Shown: positions 1 through 13,712 of the stretch, piece after piece
Position numbering within the stretch: the stretch's first letter is position 1
How the letters are laid out: each line of letters starts with the position of its first letter
Assembly (NCBI RefSeq): GCF_002443255.2
Contig: NW_019211457.1
Location: 18,469,983-18,533,982, forward strand
From: Varroa destructor
Lineage: Eukaryota; Arthropoda; Arachnida; Mesostigmata; Varroidae
Length of the DNA stretch: 64,000 nucleotides
Direction of reading: 5' to 3'
Notes under the pieces: model-generated
What the model was told of the DNA's origin: nothing
Database searches by the model: none
What the model saw: the letters and a program-made list of their open reading frames with translations, nothing else
Made by a program: the position numbers and the translations under genes

Positions 1-1092
1 TCTGGTACGCACTACAAACGGTATTTCATATTCATGACAATTGCGAATCTTTTCCTGATTCTGAAGCAATACTGCAATCCAAACATTCGTTCAAATTCTA
101 TAGAATACCGTCTGATAACAGAATCAGAGGTCTTAAATTAAATGGGCTATAGCAGATCTTAAAGTTATGCAAGAGTCAGTTGTTTTTAGTAGTTTTGTTG
201 GTCTACAAATGTGTAGGTTTAGCTTTGCTGTGAAGTATTTTAATGCACCCGGATTTTTTAGGCCGTCGTGCTAAATTTAAGGCAATTGTGATCGTACGGA
301 ATATCAAGGTCCATAGACTTCTAATTTTTAGGCCAAACCAAGGCTTTGATCTATGTATGCCAGCTTGCAAACACGACAGAATATTTGAGTAAAACTTTAA
401 ATTAAACTGAAAAAAATTAGTGGTTCTCATATTAATCGCTACTATGGTAACATTTTCGTAAGCTAGAGGCGGCAGGTTTAAAGTGCTGTGGACTAGAATA
501 TTTTCCTGATATAAAAAAGAGATCTATCATGTTCTATATACTATGTGGCACAATGCTAGTTATTGCTAGCGTCGAAAAAGCTAGCAAAATGGCGACGATT
601 ACCCGTCTTAAAGAAGAACCGTTTTTGCTATTCGAGGATCTTTTATATTGTATAGACCGAACCTTATTCGAAATTGATCACCAGTAACCACAACATGTGA
701 ATATTGGATACACTGTTGCAATTTAAACCAAATTGGATGAATATACATAGAAATTTATGCATAGTTATTTTTTACAACTCCCATTTGTATATAAAATCAG
801 AAAATATCTTTTTACAAAACATAAATAAGTATATTAAAAATGTATTCAAGTTTTACCGTGCAAGTGTGCTCTGTTCAATATACTCGATACCGCTTACCTA
901 ATACGATCCGCTAGAAAAGACAACTGCACACCTTAGATACCGTAGCTCCCTCAAAAATTGATTTTCGCAGATACTAACCGTGATGAGTATTAGCATTCAC
1001 AAATGCATGCAATTACCGCGATGATGTGGACGTTATTGATGAACTCGATTATAATAAAAATACAAATGAAAGTATTTAATAAAGGCAAGCCT
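1..1092. other. Intergenic DNA downstream of the eEF1-gamma gene
   Basis: No gene is supported here. The few open frames (up to 75 codons) have no recognisable domain and no convincing splice sites, and the sequence is AT-rich. The right edge carries the poly(A) signal of the minus-strand eEF1-gamma gene. Confidence 0.6.
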
Positions 1093-1098
1093 TTTATT
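1093..1098 (-). terminator. Poly(A) signal of the eEF1-gamma gene
   Basis: The minus strand reads AATAAA here, about 165 bases past the eEF1-gamma stop codon. This is the canonical metazoan polyadenylation hexamer at a normal distance. Cleavage would be expected some 10-30 bases further on, near 1065-1085. Confidence 0.65.
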
Positions 1099-1262
1099 TT
1101 TTATGTGTTGCCATATAATTTGTCACTGTTCTGCCTTATACTGCGAGCAGCGTGCCTGATTGAATGTTTAAAATGATGAAAAAGCAGGACAAGGACTCGG
1201 CTCCGTACTACCCCCAGATGTTATCACCGACCCAAATTTGCCACCAAAGAGTTGTCGTCCAT

Positions 1263-3623
1263 TTACTTAAAGATTTTGCCTTGGTTAAATTTCTTGCCGC
1301 CGAACTGGCCTTCCCAGGCCAGGTATTCGTTTACCATGGTCTTAGTTGTTGGATCCTTGGGATCAAGCTTTTTCCACATGTAGGACTCATAATCGGTCTG
1401 CCAGTTCTCGCTAAGCGTGAAAGCGAGCTCCGGTCCACGCCATACCCAGATGCCCGATATAGTTGAGCAGTTGTCTTCACCGAAGAGACACATAGAGCCG
1501 AAGGAATTCTTACGCATCGTATCGAGACGCTGAAACATGCCAGTGATGAGGTTACACGACATGAACACCTTGGTAAGTTCCTCAGGGTACTTATACTCAC
1601 AGTACCAGATAGAATAGTTGTCGGGGTCGAATTCGTCCCAAAAATAAGGGATTGACTTCGCCGTATCCTCATTGGAGTAATAACGCTTGAAGTCATCCAT
1701 GACAAAACTACCCTTAGGGAACTGATCAAATGGATCTTTCTTGCTCGCGGAAACGATAGGTTCTTCCTCAACGTCGGCATCAAAAGCAGCTGGCTCGTCC
1801 CCTTCTTTACCTGTAGCAGGTTTTTCTTTCTTTTCCTCTTTTTTTCCGCCTTTTTCTTTCTTGGCAGCTGCACCAGATTTGCCTTGAATCTCGGCGTAGG
1901 TCTTAGCATCGAACTGAGCCATCTTTTCGCAAAGTTTAACAGGACCCAACACTGACTTTACGTTTGGTTGGTTCAGAACCGTCTCAAACCAACGGTTGAC
2001 GTTTCCATACGGCTTACGAAAGGCAGGATCAAGCACAAGCTTGTACAGGGGTAAAAGGGCCGAGAAGACAGAGATGTCGGCCAGCGAGAAGCGCTCGCCG
2101 ACGAGGAACGTCTTCGGTAGAAGTGTCTTGTTGAGGTACGCCAGAACCGATTTGACATCAGCCTGTGCCTTCTCCGTAGCCTGTTTGTTCTGGGGCATAA
2201 TGCCAAGGCAGGGGTATGTCCATGCTGCGGCTGGAGGCACAATCTCGTTATCGGCGAATGACATCCACTGAACGACTAGAGCTTTCTCGGTATCGGTATT
2301 TCCTCGCAGATCCTCGCCGGCTACAAAGTAAGAGATTGCGTTTGCCTCCGTGATAGCTTGCCCGTCCTTTGTTTCGAAAGCCGGCACCTTGCCTGAAACC
2401 GAAGAATTAGTGGCGCGAAAGTTTGTTAACAATGTAACAAAGATATAGCGACTCCATAGAAATATGGAGTCTTGAAGCATTTATGCATTACTTTGCCTCA
2501 AGCGGCTATTGTGCGCTCGGATACGATGGCTTACTTCCAGCCAATGCCATGTTTATTCATCGTTATTCAGTTGAACACGTAGTAATATACGATTACTACG
2601 ATTGGCTCTAGACAAAATACGTTACCGAAATATAGAAATGCAGGGTGATCCTTATTATGGTTGTTACGAATGACAACTAACAATTGATTTCCCACGACGT
2701 GGTTAACACCTATCATATTTGACGAAAAAAACTTTTACGGTGAGTGAATTTATTATGCACCACCAATGCTAATACTATATGTCGATAGACCATTGCAGTC
2801 TTCCGACCACTCGTATTATGCACGGTCTTCGTGCGGATGGCTAAACATTTTGCTATTAGGAAGTTATCCTCAAATCGTAAACCTACATTGAAGTAATTGT
2901 TCATCTCTACTAAGCCAACATATGTTAGCCAGACTACATGAGTGAGAAAACTACATGAATATCATAGCGTAGCCTCTTCAATTACACTTCATATACGCTC
3001 TAAGTCCCGCGTTTACTCACGGTAAATCTAATCGATTACAATTAATTATTGTTACACATTGATTAAAATAATTCTAAACGAAGACTTGTCTCCTGTCAAG
3101 TTGGCATCCCTTTTAGCCGTTACAGATGACTAAACTATGGGGCGTCCGGCTCGTCTTCTCACACAGACTGCGGTTTATATGCATTTTGGGTTTATATCTA
3201 GTTGTAAAAAATTGGCGGTTAGATTTTCTCGAGCTTGCCCAACAGCATTTCAAACCCGAAAACACCATTATGTTATTTGTTGCATGAACACAACGAGTTC
3301 AGTTAACTTCCTCTTTTGATTGGTATCATATTCCAACGTGGCTGCTCGCGGTTACCTCCGGCAGCAGGTCCTTGTATAAACATAGCCTACTTCAAAAGAC
3401 GTAACGGTAACATACTGACATAGGTAGATTCGGCAAAGAAAGCTATGCGCTTACCATTGGGAAATTTGGCGAGGAACTCATCTGAGCGATTAGTTTCGCC
3501 GAAGACGAACGCTGGAGGTTCCTGACAAACTTTCAGATTCGCTTTTCCGTACTCGGCAGCGATAAGGATTTGCTGCGAGCGAAAATTGTCCTTGCACGTG
3601 TAGAGCATTCCTTGGACGGCCAT
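1263..3623 (-). CDS. eEF1G: Translation elongation factor 1-gamma (eEF1B gamma subunit), two coding exons
   Basis: This is the structural subunit of the eEF1B complex, which reloads eEF1A with GTP during translation elongation in the cytosol. The exons are 3623-3455 (56 codons plus one base) and 2392-1263. The 1062-base intron starts GTAAG and ends TTTCAG, and joining restores the family motif FPNGKVPAFE. The product is 432 residues, close to the usual ~430-440. In order it has a GST-like N domain (1 to ~80), a GST-like C domain (~88-210, with FLVGERFSLADISVFSAL near 152), a Lys/Glu-rich linker (~228-275) and the conserved EF1G C-terminal domain (~276-432, ending QGKIFK). The start is chosen because MAVQGMLYTCKDNFRSQQIL matches the family N-terminus. 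A longer reading of exon 2 that begins MLQDSIF is intron read-through. No key element is missing. Confidence 0.97.
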
Positions 3624-3780
3624 GTTCGCTACAGTGGGTGACGAATACAAGAGATCCCAACACAGGCCATACACGGTTAGATATTAGCACTCCCCTCGTC
3701 AACAGGGCCGTCACCGAGCAGACGACTGGTTACCTGCGAGGGAAAGGGTCTCAGCTGAGGGAAACATGGAGAGAGAATTT
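3624..3780 (-). promoter_or_regulatory. Likely 5' leader of eEF1-gamma, with pyrimidine tracts and a possible 5'UTR splice donor
   Basis: Reading the minus strand toward the ATG, the leader has pyrimidine tracts (CTCTCTCC, TTTCCCTCAG, CCCTTTCCCTCG) at about 3741-3775. These could be a TOP-type transcription start, as is usual for genes of the translation machinery. A site reading CGCAG|GTAACC at 3734/3733 could be a 5'UTR donor, with an acceptor-like TGTAG just before the ATG. No TATA box was seen. The start site and the intron are inferences. Confidence 0.3.
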
Positions 3781-6700
3781 GAAACGCGGTACAGTTGCGC
3801 AGTAACCGACTAAATATAATTTCGTTACATTTTCTTGTACATCTAACTATACTATGATTGGGCCGAGGTGGTACATCTTCAGGTCTAAATGAAAACTAGA
3901 GCACGTCAAGAAATACATATGTAGAACTGTGTGAAGGCAATGTTCATCCATTTAGCAAAATGACGTAAGGCTAATTAATACGATTTTCAGGCTCAAATCG
4001 AGCCAACGCACACTTTATTGACATGCATTTTAGATCAAAATCTGAGCAAACGTTTTATAATCTTCTGTTATTCATAACTGACTTACTCATTATATAAACT
4101 GTCAGGCGCTGTCATATATGTATGGGTTTCATGGTTTTTCATAGATACGTAAGAAGACCAATTGTTTCCTCTTCTTTTTGTCTCTCTTTGGAACAACTGG
4201 GAGAAAATACTCTGTGCTAGACGGTAATTAGAGACGAAATAATTCATATAAGTATACATAACAGTGTGCTAATATGATACAAAGTGAATCTAAGCAACCC
4301 CAAAGATTACGTGACCTGTATAATTAAAAATCAAAAAACTTATTTACTCTAATTAACACGAGACCTAATAATCACTGATCAATCTAACTGTTTGGAATAT
4401 CTTTCTTCCAAAGTTCACATATCTAAACATCACAAGTCATAATCGACGATCTTGTTTTAATAATTATAAGACAAAGATACTTTTTTTAAGGACTGGTCAT
4501 CATTTTGACGAGGCCGCTATAGCCTGTCTGCAAGACCTGCGAAAAAAGCAAATTGTTGACTTCTGGGCTATCTATGTATTGTACACCAAGCAATGGAAGG
4601 GAAAACAATTCGAGAGACCCACGAATCCCGTAACCGAACTGAATCATACGGCGGTTGATACAAAATTGAGCTGCCCCAACCTGCATTTTGTGATAGAATA
4701 TTATATAATTTAGAATATACGATATTACCAAGTGAGCATAACGTCGTACAATCAAAATAGCAGATAAACTGTACCCTCAACGACTGAACTCGTCGGATGT
4801 CGATTATTATGCGCCCTCGAATTGACTAAGTCGGTAATAACTTCGAAGACACATTTATGAATTCCGCTGTTGAATGAGAATATCGACTACCAGTTTCTGA
4901 CGCTGATTTTTCTGTAGAAATGTTAATGGGTAATGTGGTGTACATTTCAGGTATATACGCGGTCGAATCAGTCCTAAAAGGCTACGTTTGCCTTATTGAC
5001 AATCTTAGCTATGGATCATATTATAATTTGAAGCCACTAGCGACTCATGCAGTCCTCTTTATTTATATTGATTGCGCCTTAATGATTATGTGTAGCTTCC
5101 GCTAATGCAAACACGCCAGTTAGGATCAATTTTGCCCGCAGCGTTAGTTGGCACCGGTCGTTTGCGAGGTAGACACGATGTCAACCTAGACAGTCCCACA
5201 TTGAATAGGAAGTTAGCGTTATTTGGCACGTTCAAGCGCAAGACCTATGTTCGCGATGTCTGCAACGGGCTGAACCGCCGGTTAAGCCTGTGCAAAATTC
5301 GTCAGCACACCTTTCAGGCTATTGGCGACTTAAAAGCGCCGTACTGTACTCGGTCTTAAACTTGGGAACACTTAAACAATTGTCGCGTTAGTTTGCCAAC
5401 CACTAGTAATAAGATAGATCTTTGAACATCCGTGGAGTCAGTACGACAAACTTAGCGAGGACTCTATACTGGGCGGGTTTCTTGAATCGTAATATGCGAA
5501 GGCGTCTAGCCCGGTCGTGCCTGATGTGCGATTGCCATTCGTATAGAGAGGTATTGCCAACAGTTCAGAAGGCCCATGATAGTTCTTCTGGGCAGTTCAG
5601 TTAACCAAAGTCGCCCGTAACGACCGCTTGAGCCCAATCATGTGACTAGGCCAAAGTCCCGGTCCGAATGAGCGGTCAAATGAACTGGGCTCGAGTTCAG
5701 ACAATAGCAGAACGGCAAAACTGCACGCCGTGAAAAGACGGGGAGTATCCGGAATGGTAGCGTTAGCCAAGCTAAACGGATAGAAAATAGTATTTCGGCC
5801 GAAGAAAAAGGTTTGATAAAATCAGGCTTGACCAAAGACGAGGCTACGTAGGGGTGAGTGTTAATCTAATTATATCATTTAAGCAAATGTTAGCTCGTAT
5901 TTCCAGCTCGCATACTTTGATCTCAAGTCTTCTCTAATGACGAAGGTTTAGAAATTAATTTCTTTCACATCTACTTTTCCGAAACCCGAATATACACAGC
6001 AGAAGATGCCTTTCTTAGCTCATTCGTAGTGGTCTAATTAATAATACTGTAGGTCGTCCACCCATAAAAATGTAATGTTTTGGAAAATACACGAAAAATA
6101 TATATCTATATATAGTGTTTCACGAACTGTTTCAGAGGACGCTGGCTGGCAGCATCGAACAGTATGTAAACGGCCGATAATTTAAGTAGCTATAGGTTTA
6201 TGCTGTACCAAAAACCGAGTGGAAAAAAGTCGCTGGCACAACTCAATTTTAGAGTGTAATGACTTCCGTCTAAAGTAATCCTAACGGCATATGGACCAGG
6301 CGAAAAATGGAAATTAGTGCCGACTCTTCATCGACGACAAAAAGAACAACAGCACAAAAAATATCAGTCTCTAGGGTAAACTGCATTGAGCGGAACGAGG
6401 TAACTAGAAAATGATTGATATAGCTACGTTGAACGTATCGGATATCGAGACATTTGTGGTGCCGACGTGGCTAAAACGTTTAAACTGTCTGCGCTATTGT
6501 CATCGGTCATCTTCAACTAGAAACATAATGATAATAGCATTACAACGAAGCGTTATCGTGAAGACAAATATTACACACGTCCCTTTTCCGCAAAATGTTC
6601 ATGCGTTTCTCGTAAGCGTTTGATGGGCCCAACTAAATTGAAGAAATACTTCAGTTTGTAAAGCAGTTCTGAACTACTGTTGAACTCTGCCTCGAATTTT

Positions 6701-6829
6701 TAGCCGTTGACATCGCTAGTAAATTTCAATATAGCTGCTTCTGCTCTAGCGTCACACTAAGCGAACCCGACATTTGCCAAAACGAAATATAAGGAGCTAA
6801 ACCGTTTTTGCATATTCTATTAACACCAA

Positions 6830-6853
6830 GTGTTCTTCTCCGGGTGTTCTTCT
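6830..6853. repeat. Short direct repeat GTGTTCTTCT, two copies
   Basis: Two exact 10-base copies lie at 6830-6839 and 6844-6853, just ahead of the larger tandem duplication that begins at 6861. Confidence 0.7.
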
Positions 6854-6860
6854 AGGGTAT

Positions 6861-6970
6861 AGACCTACACTATCAAGAAGCAGTCACTGCGATTCATCCA
6901 TTCATTCATCTTCTCCAGTACAGACCTACACTACCAAGAAGCAATCACTGCGATTCATCCATTCATTCAT
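6861..6970. repeat. Imperfect tandem duplication, period 61 bases
   Basis: Two 49-base copies lie at 6861-6909 and 6922-6970. Both begin AGACCTACACTA and both end CATCCATTCATTCAT, and they differ at only two positions. A 12-base spacer separates them. Each copy ends in a small (ATTC) microsatellite, which suggests slippage or local duplication. Nothing links it to a mobile element. Confidence 0.9.
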
Positions 6971-9900
6971 AAAGTCTTTAATTGAATAAGTAGCATAAAT
7001 GAACATGACGCTAAATAAAGAGTTTCTTTTCAGTGTGTGTCTATACAACTTTCGGGTGAAAAGCACAAATCCATTTTATTAAATAGTTTCTAATACCCTT
7101 CCAAGATATTGTATTGTTGCCATTGGTAGCGTGGCGGAACCGTACTAAGGCTTAATATAGCTTAATTGAGATAAAGCACTACGCATCATTCGCTGCGTAA
7201 AATCTGCGGCAACGAAGCTGCACTGCTTTTAGTAAAACGCGGCTAGAAAGTGACGGGAATATATTCGTTCGACCTTTTCAGCAATAGTTTCTAGTGATTT
7301 CTGCTCATGGAAATCCTCAACACTATTTTTACATCTGCACAAAATTATCGATAAAACAATGGAAATACAGATGTATCTTGCTACATTATGGAAGATAACG
7401 CGCAAGAACAGAATAAGGTGCGTCGAGAGACCGTCGTTTTTTCCTCAAATTTATAGTTTTTATACGAGGGTACACGAACAATTAGCGCAGAAGACAGCTG
7501 CCAAGAAACGGAAGCAAGCCATAGTCTACTGTTAGAATCAGACTAAGGATTCGTACGTTTTCGTTGTGCCTCGAAATTATAACTACGCTAAAAATCTCCT
7601 AGCAGCCCTACTCGTTTCGTAAGTTAATTATAGCAAAAGTACCATCAAACAGAAGTTATCTGGTAACAATTCGCGATTGTTCAAGCCATAGCAGATTTGC
7701 TCCGAGGAAGTTTACTTTTGACGACGTTAGAACTGGCAATAGGAAACACATCGTTATGCATAGTACATAATAGGACTGTAAATAAAATGGGCACAATTCG
7801 TTGATTCTGATCTAATAAACTGTGTAAGATAGGCGAACCTGTTTGCTGTCACCCTAGATGTGACAAATGAGCGTGTACCTTGTAATTTTGGTAAAACATA
7901 AAAAGCAAACGTACGTAGACATTGAAGAGGTATAATGTGATCATGAATTATGCGCTGATAAAACTACGACTTTTCTGCAGAGGTATCATAGATTGTTACG
8001 GAAACGAACTCAAAAACGCTGGATTTTGATTCTTCACGGCACGTGGTTGACATGGAAACAAAATATGCATGGTAAGTATAGGAAAAGCGTTAGTCATTAT
8101 CTAGATATGCTAATCTTATCCGCCATGATGCGCCAATAAGTAATGGCGAAGATCACCGATGTAAATGAATTGTCATGCTGCTTCATGGGTTATGAAACTT
8201 TATTGAAAATGAAGAGGACCTGTACATTTTTGCCAATATGAATGACCTGCTTAAATGAAACAAAATTGATCGGGGACAGTTCGGTATTCTGAGTTGCGAA
8301 TAGATGGTATTTAATTGATGTCTCTGCAGATATCCCACGCTTAGCTTAGAGGAATATCTTTTGGGTATACACATAAGAAAATGGCCTCTGTCTGATGTCA
8401 GCAAAAATGGGATGAGTCCCAAGAACAGAATTCAGCGCACCTGCACTAATCAGCATTATCCATCTCGACGGTTGTTACTGAATAGTCTGATGGTACTAGG
8501 AACCTATCCACTACCTTTAAGTCAGGTCTTTTATGGCCTATTTTAGTGTAATACTTTACACGACTGTGACTCCAGGTATATCTGGCAGGCACTCGTAAAT
8601 TTAATAAAATTAAAGTGGCACTCTCGAAGTGGTCTAATTAGTGTTAAAGTGTAATCACCTCTTCGAAGGAAACTAGTTTTCTATGTAGCGCATCATATCT
8701 TCACCAACAACCGTATTATCCAAATCACGAAGATAACCCATCGGGCGTACAATGCGATTAGCTACTTTTGAAACCATTATTTCTGCGTGAGTCGTTCCCG
8801 AAAATGCCACCGTGATCCCGATCTCCTGAATCAAGCGCCGGTTTTTCAATGAGATCCGAGCCTGTCTGGATCCGTGAGTAACCTACACATTAACCTATAT
8901 TAAGTGACATCAGCCACTGCCCCTCCACAGGTGCCTGTAAACACTGGATAACGTTAGTGTGCGACTGAACCTTGTTTCTGCAGAGTGCAGGGATTGTTCC
9001 GTTTCTGTCTATGATAATAAACTCGATTATCCTCATTAGCTGACAGTGATACAATGCTCATGGGGGGGCGAACGATCAGCATTCCCTGGTGAAAAGAACA
9101 CTAGATAAAAAAAAATGGTTAAACAATCTTTGTGCATATTTTATAACTAAAACGAAGCATTTGGCAACATGTCACATTTCAATGTGTAGTGAGAGCCATG
9201 GTACGCTATTCAAAACATAGCCTTTGGCAGAGTCTGGGTACACACCTTATGCACATGACCCAGAAATGGATCGGTAGTCGTACATAGGAGATAGTTGACT
9301 TCAAGCAAATGAACTGCTGCCAACTGTTTTTATCCGAGACCTTCATGTTTAGACAATGGATTTTCAATAATAAATCAATCGTCTTGTGTATTCGGACGTT
9401 GGAGGTATCGACGCTGGCTGTACGCGTGGCAGGGTTAGAAAAAACAACATTATTCAACAAACAGACAGCAGACATTCACATCGAATTGGTTGCAAGCATA
9501 AAAGATGACACTGTAAGTAGGAAAAGCGGTAATTCGTTCTCGGTTGTTTCTGTCCATGTAAAGCACATTGGAAGTCATACAGCTTACCTCTTCGTTCTTG
9601 TTATAGTTGTACTTGGTACTAGTGTTTGGCATTCTTAACACAGCTTTAAAGTAATAACGATGCGTACCTGTTTAAAGCATTACGCCATCGGGTATCGATC
9701 GATATGACCGTTAATGAGCTACACATATGATTGACATATTTATACGTTTGCTGTAAGGGTATTACGGCCTAGATATGTTATATATGGTCGTCTACTGAGA
9801 GAAAAAGAACTACACTAGCCTTTTTCTTGTCATTCATGGTTATGCCTGAAGGCCTTGTCGATATTCCATACGTAAGTAGCGTGAATGGCCATATACGAAC

Positions 9901-10096
9901 CTGCAAGCTCACTTTAAAGGCCGTTAGCGTCACACGTTGCTGTTTCATCCGCTGAAGAGTCGTGATTCTTCATGAGCTCTCGACGAACCGACCTGTCTGT
10001 TAGATGACACAGTACTTTGCGCTGACAAAGGTAATGCCCTGCCGTACCAGTAACCCATCTGCGAATCTGGCTGATATTGATTCTAAATATCCAATG

Positions 10097-10171
10097 TTAA
10101 TTATTTATTTTTTATTTTATTTATTATTATTTTTATTATTTTTATATATTTATTATTATTATTAATTATTT
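10097..10171. repeat. A/T-only low-complexity tract of TTA and TTTA units
   Basis: About 75 bases contain only A and T, mainly as TTTA and TTA units. This is a simple sequence with no gene content. Confidence 0.85.
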
Positions 10172-13100
10172 AGTGCTCGTTAGATACCGAATTTACGAAG
10201 TCGAATGGTTTTGTGAAGCGGATGGTTTTGGGAAATTAAACCCACGGGTGTATTTAAAAATGTGTTATTTTTTATGCTTGCTATATTTATGACACACCGT
10301 ATTGATTACCGATGTATGCTACTATCGTAGAATCTGCCGAACTCAACATGAAACAGACCACTCATTATTTATTCCTTGGGGTATTCGCACAATGTGGAAT
10401 ATTTGACTTTCATACTTTTTGAAGCTCGACGAAGTTCGAAATAAGACGGAGTCTTATGTTGATTCCTGTTTGAATACTTATTGAGTAAATGGACGACGTG
10501 TGAGACGGATCAGCATACCGTCTCAGTTCCGGCTTACGGCATCGTGAAACGTACTGATAGTGTTATTACTTGGTTATACGTGAATTACTTTAGCAGATTA
10601 GTTGCCACAGCCGTACTCCCTATTACTAGAAGCTGGACTTCGATACAAGCTAGCTACAAACGAGTTTGAGTGAGTTAAAAAAACAACGCAAGGCTATTGA
10701 TTTCTATTCACATATAACGATTTGTTGTTGCTAGTTGATGATATTGGTTTTTGACACGTGACAGATATGGTAGATGAAGAGCATAATTTGGAATCTTCTC
10801 GATAGCTCTAATACCAAATCGGTTGCATAGTTGCTTGTAGAAGTCGTAACTTTTCGTAGTAAGTTACCAGTTTGACCCCCGCTTACCTGATGAGTACCGT
10901 CATGATGTTTAGCATACCTTTAGTAAGAAACGTGTCATTAATATAGCCAAAAAATTACCCATAATTTTCGTTATGTCATGGAAAGTGGCACCGAAAAAAG
11001 CCCGAGGTTTCAACAGGTGTACCCCAAACGATGACATTACTATAGATCATTTTCAACGTTTTCGCTTATTTGGTAACCATGTTCATAGGGCTACGGATCG
11101 ACTGATGTATATGTAAAGAGCAAATCTCCCTCTAGGTTTTATCAAATTTTCGGATATTTATGGCAGGGTCGTCTGTCAACGCATGGCCTTATTATTTTAC
11201 TACGAGTAATTTTTCGATTCAGTGAAACCTTCTAACTACTATCTGACTATCTGACAAGCCTGCTCTGCTTGCTTCTTGCTGGCAGCTAGGTAATGACAAA
11301 AAAAACCGCGGCGTGTGCCTAAACCTTGATCCTAAAATCCCAAGTCATAAAATTGCATGTTGAAGACCCGCGAAGTAGTAGTTCAGCCCCGGACTCTCCC
11401 CAGTCTACATTCATATCCCTTAAGGGACTGATTTTGTACTCCGACGGCCAGCTGGGTTTTACTTCATAAATTATACGGATGTGCCTAATCGAACGAACGA
11501 ACTTGAAATGTAACGTCATGCCAACTACCTATCGATAAATACTTCTCAATCTGCATTCACATATTTATTTAGTAAAGCAAATTCGCTAATAATAGTAATG
11601 ATTGACTAGTTACTGCGGGTTCAATCATCAGAAGAGTTATTTGTATGGTGTCACATCTTGTCTTTCGCCATTGCTTCGGCACAGGACTGCAAATGGTGGA
11701 TATGTGACCGCCTGGAAATTTGAAAATCGGAATCCAAATAGCCCTTTTCTGTCACACGTCATTACTTTTATGGTTCAAGAAACGGTATTTTTGCTAATAG
11801 ATTACTACTAGAATAATAACAATAAACCATTATTTTCTTAAAAATAGCCTATTTTAAAAAATATTGGTTTTGACTAACTCTGCATAGAGAGTCAGGTGTG
11901 GAAGCTTCAATGTTTCAATATTGACGACGAAGTGTTAAAACACTGAAGATACTACAGCGCCGTTAAGCGTAGTAAGCAAATCGTTCGGACAAATCATTAG
12001 TCTTCTATGTAGACTAACATCCACTGATAATGCACACGTTTCCGATCATTCAGAGAATATCTCTTGGATATTCCTATTTAACAGCTACGTCCGTGGCACT
12101 TCGGGGATAACGAGCGAAACCCGGGCATAGGGAAAGGTGTAACCTGACAGGAACAAGGTCTTTATGGTTTGGTAACCTGTCGAAAAATCTTTTCAATGGC
12201 ATGGATAAAACTTCCCAGAGAGAAAATCTTTGATACAAGCATGTGCGCCGGATTTTAGGTTAGTGGACTAGAATGATCACTTTCTGGTGTAAGCATTTTT
12301 TACATCCTGTGCCAGGGTTCTGGAAGCGATATTCTGATACGCTTGTTCACCAGCTGCCTACTTTTGAATATGGGAAGCCCCGTAATCGGACCGACTTAGA
12401 TCGGGACGCTACGCACGTTGACCTAATCAATTCAGACACTAATTGTGATCATTCATCGTTATCAGACATTTATATGTAACAAAAGTGCTGATGAGATCTG
12501 GCGTTGTCACCAAATAACCAGCTATTAGATGTCTTGCTTTGCGGCCTTCGGGGAAGAAAAGCTTAACCACTGAGGTTTACTTCCGAAAATGTTCCTCTGG
12601 AGTACACAACCGGTTTTCGCCTTCTACCAATGCATTTATCAGCCTAACTTCGTCTGACCGCAACGCGTAGTTCTGGTTGGAAAAAATTCGCTCGTAACAT
12701 CCTAATATAAGCCCGGCTAACGCTGGTCACGTCTGTACCGAATGACTACATTCAAAACGGCAACACTTGGGCCAGTAAAATTCAAAGAAAAAGCGAAGCA
12801 ATAAAAAAAAATCGAACTACCCTTCGTCAGGAAATATCAGCGCAATAGTACGTTGAATTGTTTTGTTACGGGGTTGAGAATATGCACATTTGGTTCACTA
12901 CAGTACAACCTGCTAGGCCTTCGTTTCCGACTGCAAAGAGAATAGGCCAATCTAGATAGTACCACAAGAATACGGACGTAGATCACAAAAACCCTAAATC
13001 CGATAAAAATGGCGTTGATAAACGGAGATACTTCCCTATTTTACCTAGTTTTCCTAGTTTACTATCACAAAGTAAATATAGAAGCAAGTCTTAGACGAAC

Positions 13101-13545
13101 GGTCGATGTTTTATTGTGATCAACACAATCTAGATCGTATTGGGTATTGTTCAAGTACAATCCCTCGGTATCCTAATTTAATAACCCCGATAGCCGCCGA
13201 AGCAGCTCGGTACGGTCAGAGGTACGGAACATTTTCTAGTACAAAATAATATGACATAATAACGGTACAATGTAGTCAAACAACAATATAAAGTACATAG
13301 CCTATATGCTTTTACTACTCGCCTACATACTAAGATTGCTTTTAATTGTACTATTAATCATAATTAAGTCAAAATTTATCTTGCCCGGTGCTAGCCCGTT
13401 AGGTCTCGTATTAATTCAACTGTCATCGTTAAGACCTAGAATCTCGAAGTTTCTGGCAGTTCAGACCCCCCGCGTTGAGACGTACACAGCGACTTAGTTG
13501 CTTAATGCTTATCGCTAAAACGATCATGAATAAAGCACCAGTGTT

Positions 13546-13551
13546 TTTATT
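13546..13551 (-). terminator. Poly(A) signal of the saposin-like gene
   Basis: The minus strand reads AATAAA about 160 bases beyond the stop codon at 13713-13715. The distance is normal for a 3'UTR and supports 13713 as the true end of the reading frame. Confidence 0.6.
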
Positions 13552-13712
13552 AAGTTATTGGAGCTCACTGAAGAAGTCTCGCAAACGAAAACCGACTTTT
13601 TCTGAACCTTTTTTCGATACAACACACAGAAAAAGGTAGCTTCTAACCTACCGCAACAGCCTACCGCAGCGATTTCAAAATAATCAATTAGAAGTACGAA
13701 AAAAAGCAATGT

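Larger units (their letters stand above)
3781..13545. other. Intergenic DNA between eEF1-gamma and the saposin-like gene
   Basis: I recognise no gene in this 9.8 kb. Short open frames occur on both strands, the largest being 9309-9638 on the plus strand (109 codons with a hydrophobic end). None shows a known domain or a convincing exon structure. A locally GC-richer patch at about 5100-5850 holds three frames of 60-84 codons, also unrecognised. The region contains the tandem duplication at 6861-6970 and the AT-only tract at 10097-10171. Confidence 0.5.

Noticed and set aside
1164..2271. Open frames of 89-192 codons overlapping the eEF1-gamma coding exon
   Set aside because: They are other-frame shadows of the conserved eEF1-gamma exon and carry no domain.
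2393..2480. N-terminal extension beginning MLQDSIF on the eEF1-gamma exon
   Set aside because: It is read through an intron. The TTTCAG acceptor at 2393-2394 and the upstream exon give the true family sequence.
9309..9638. 109-codon plus-strand frame with a hydrophobic C-terminus
   Set aside because: It overlaps equally long frames on the other strand and has no recognisable content.
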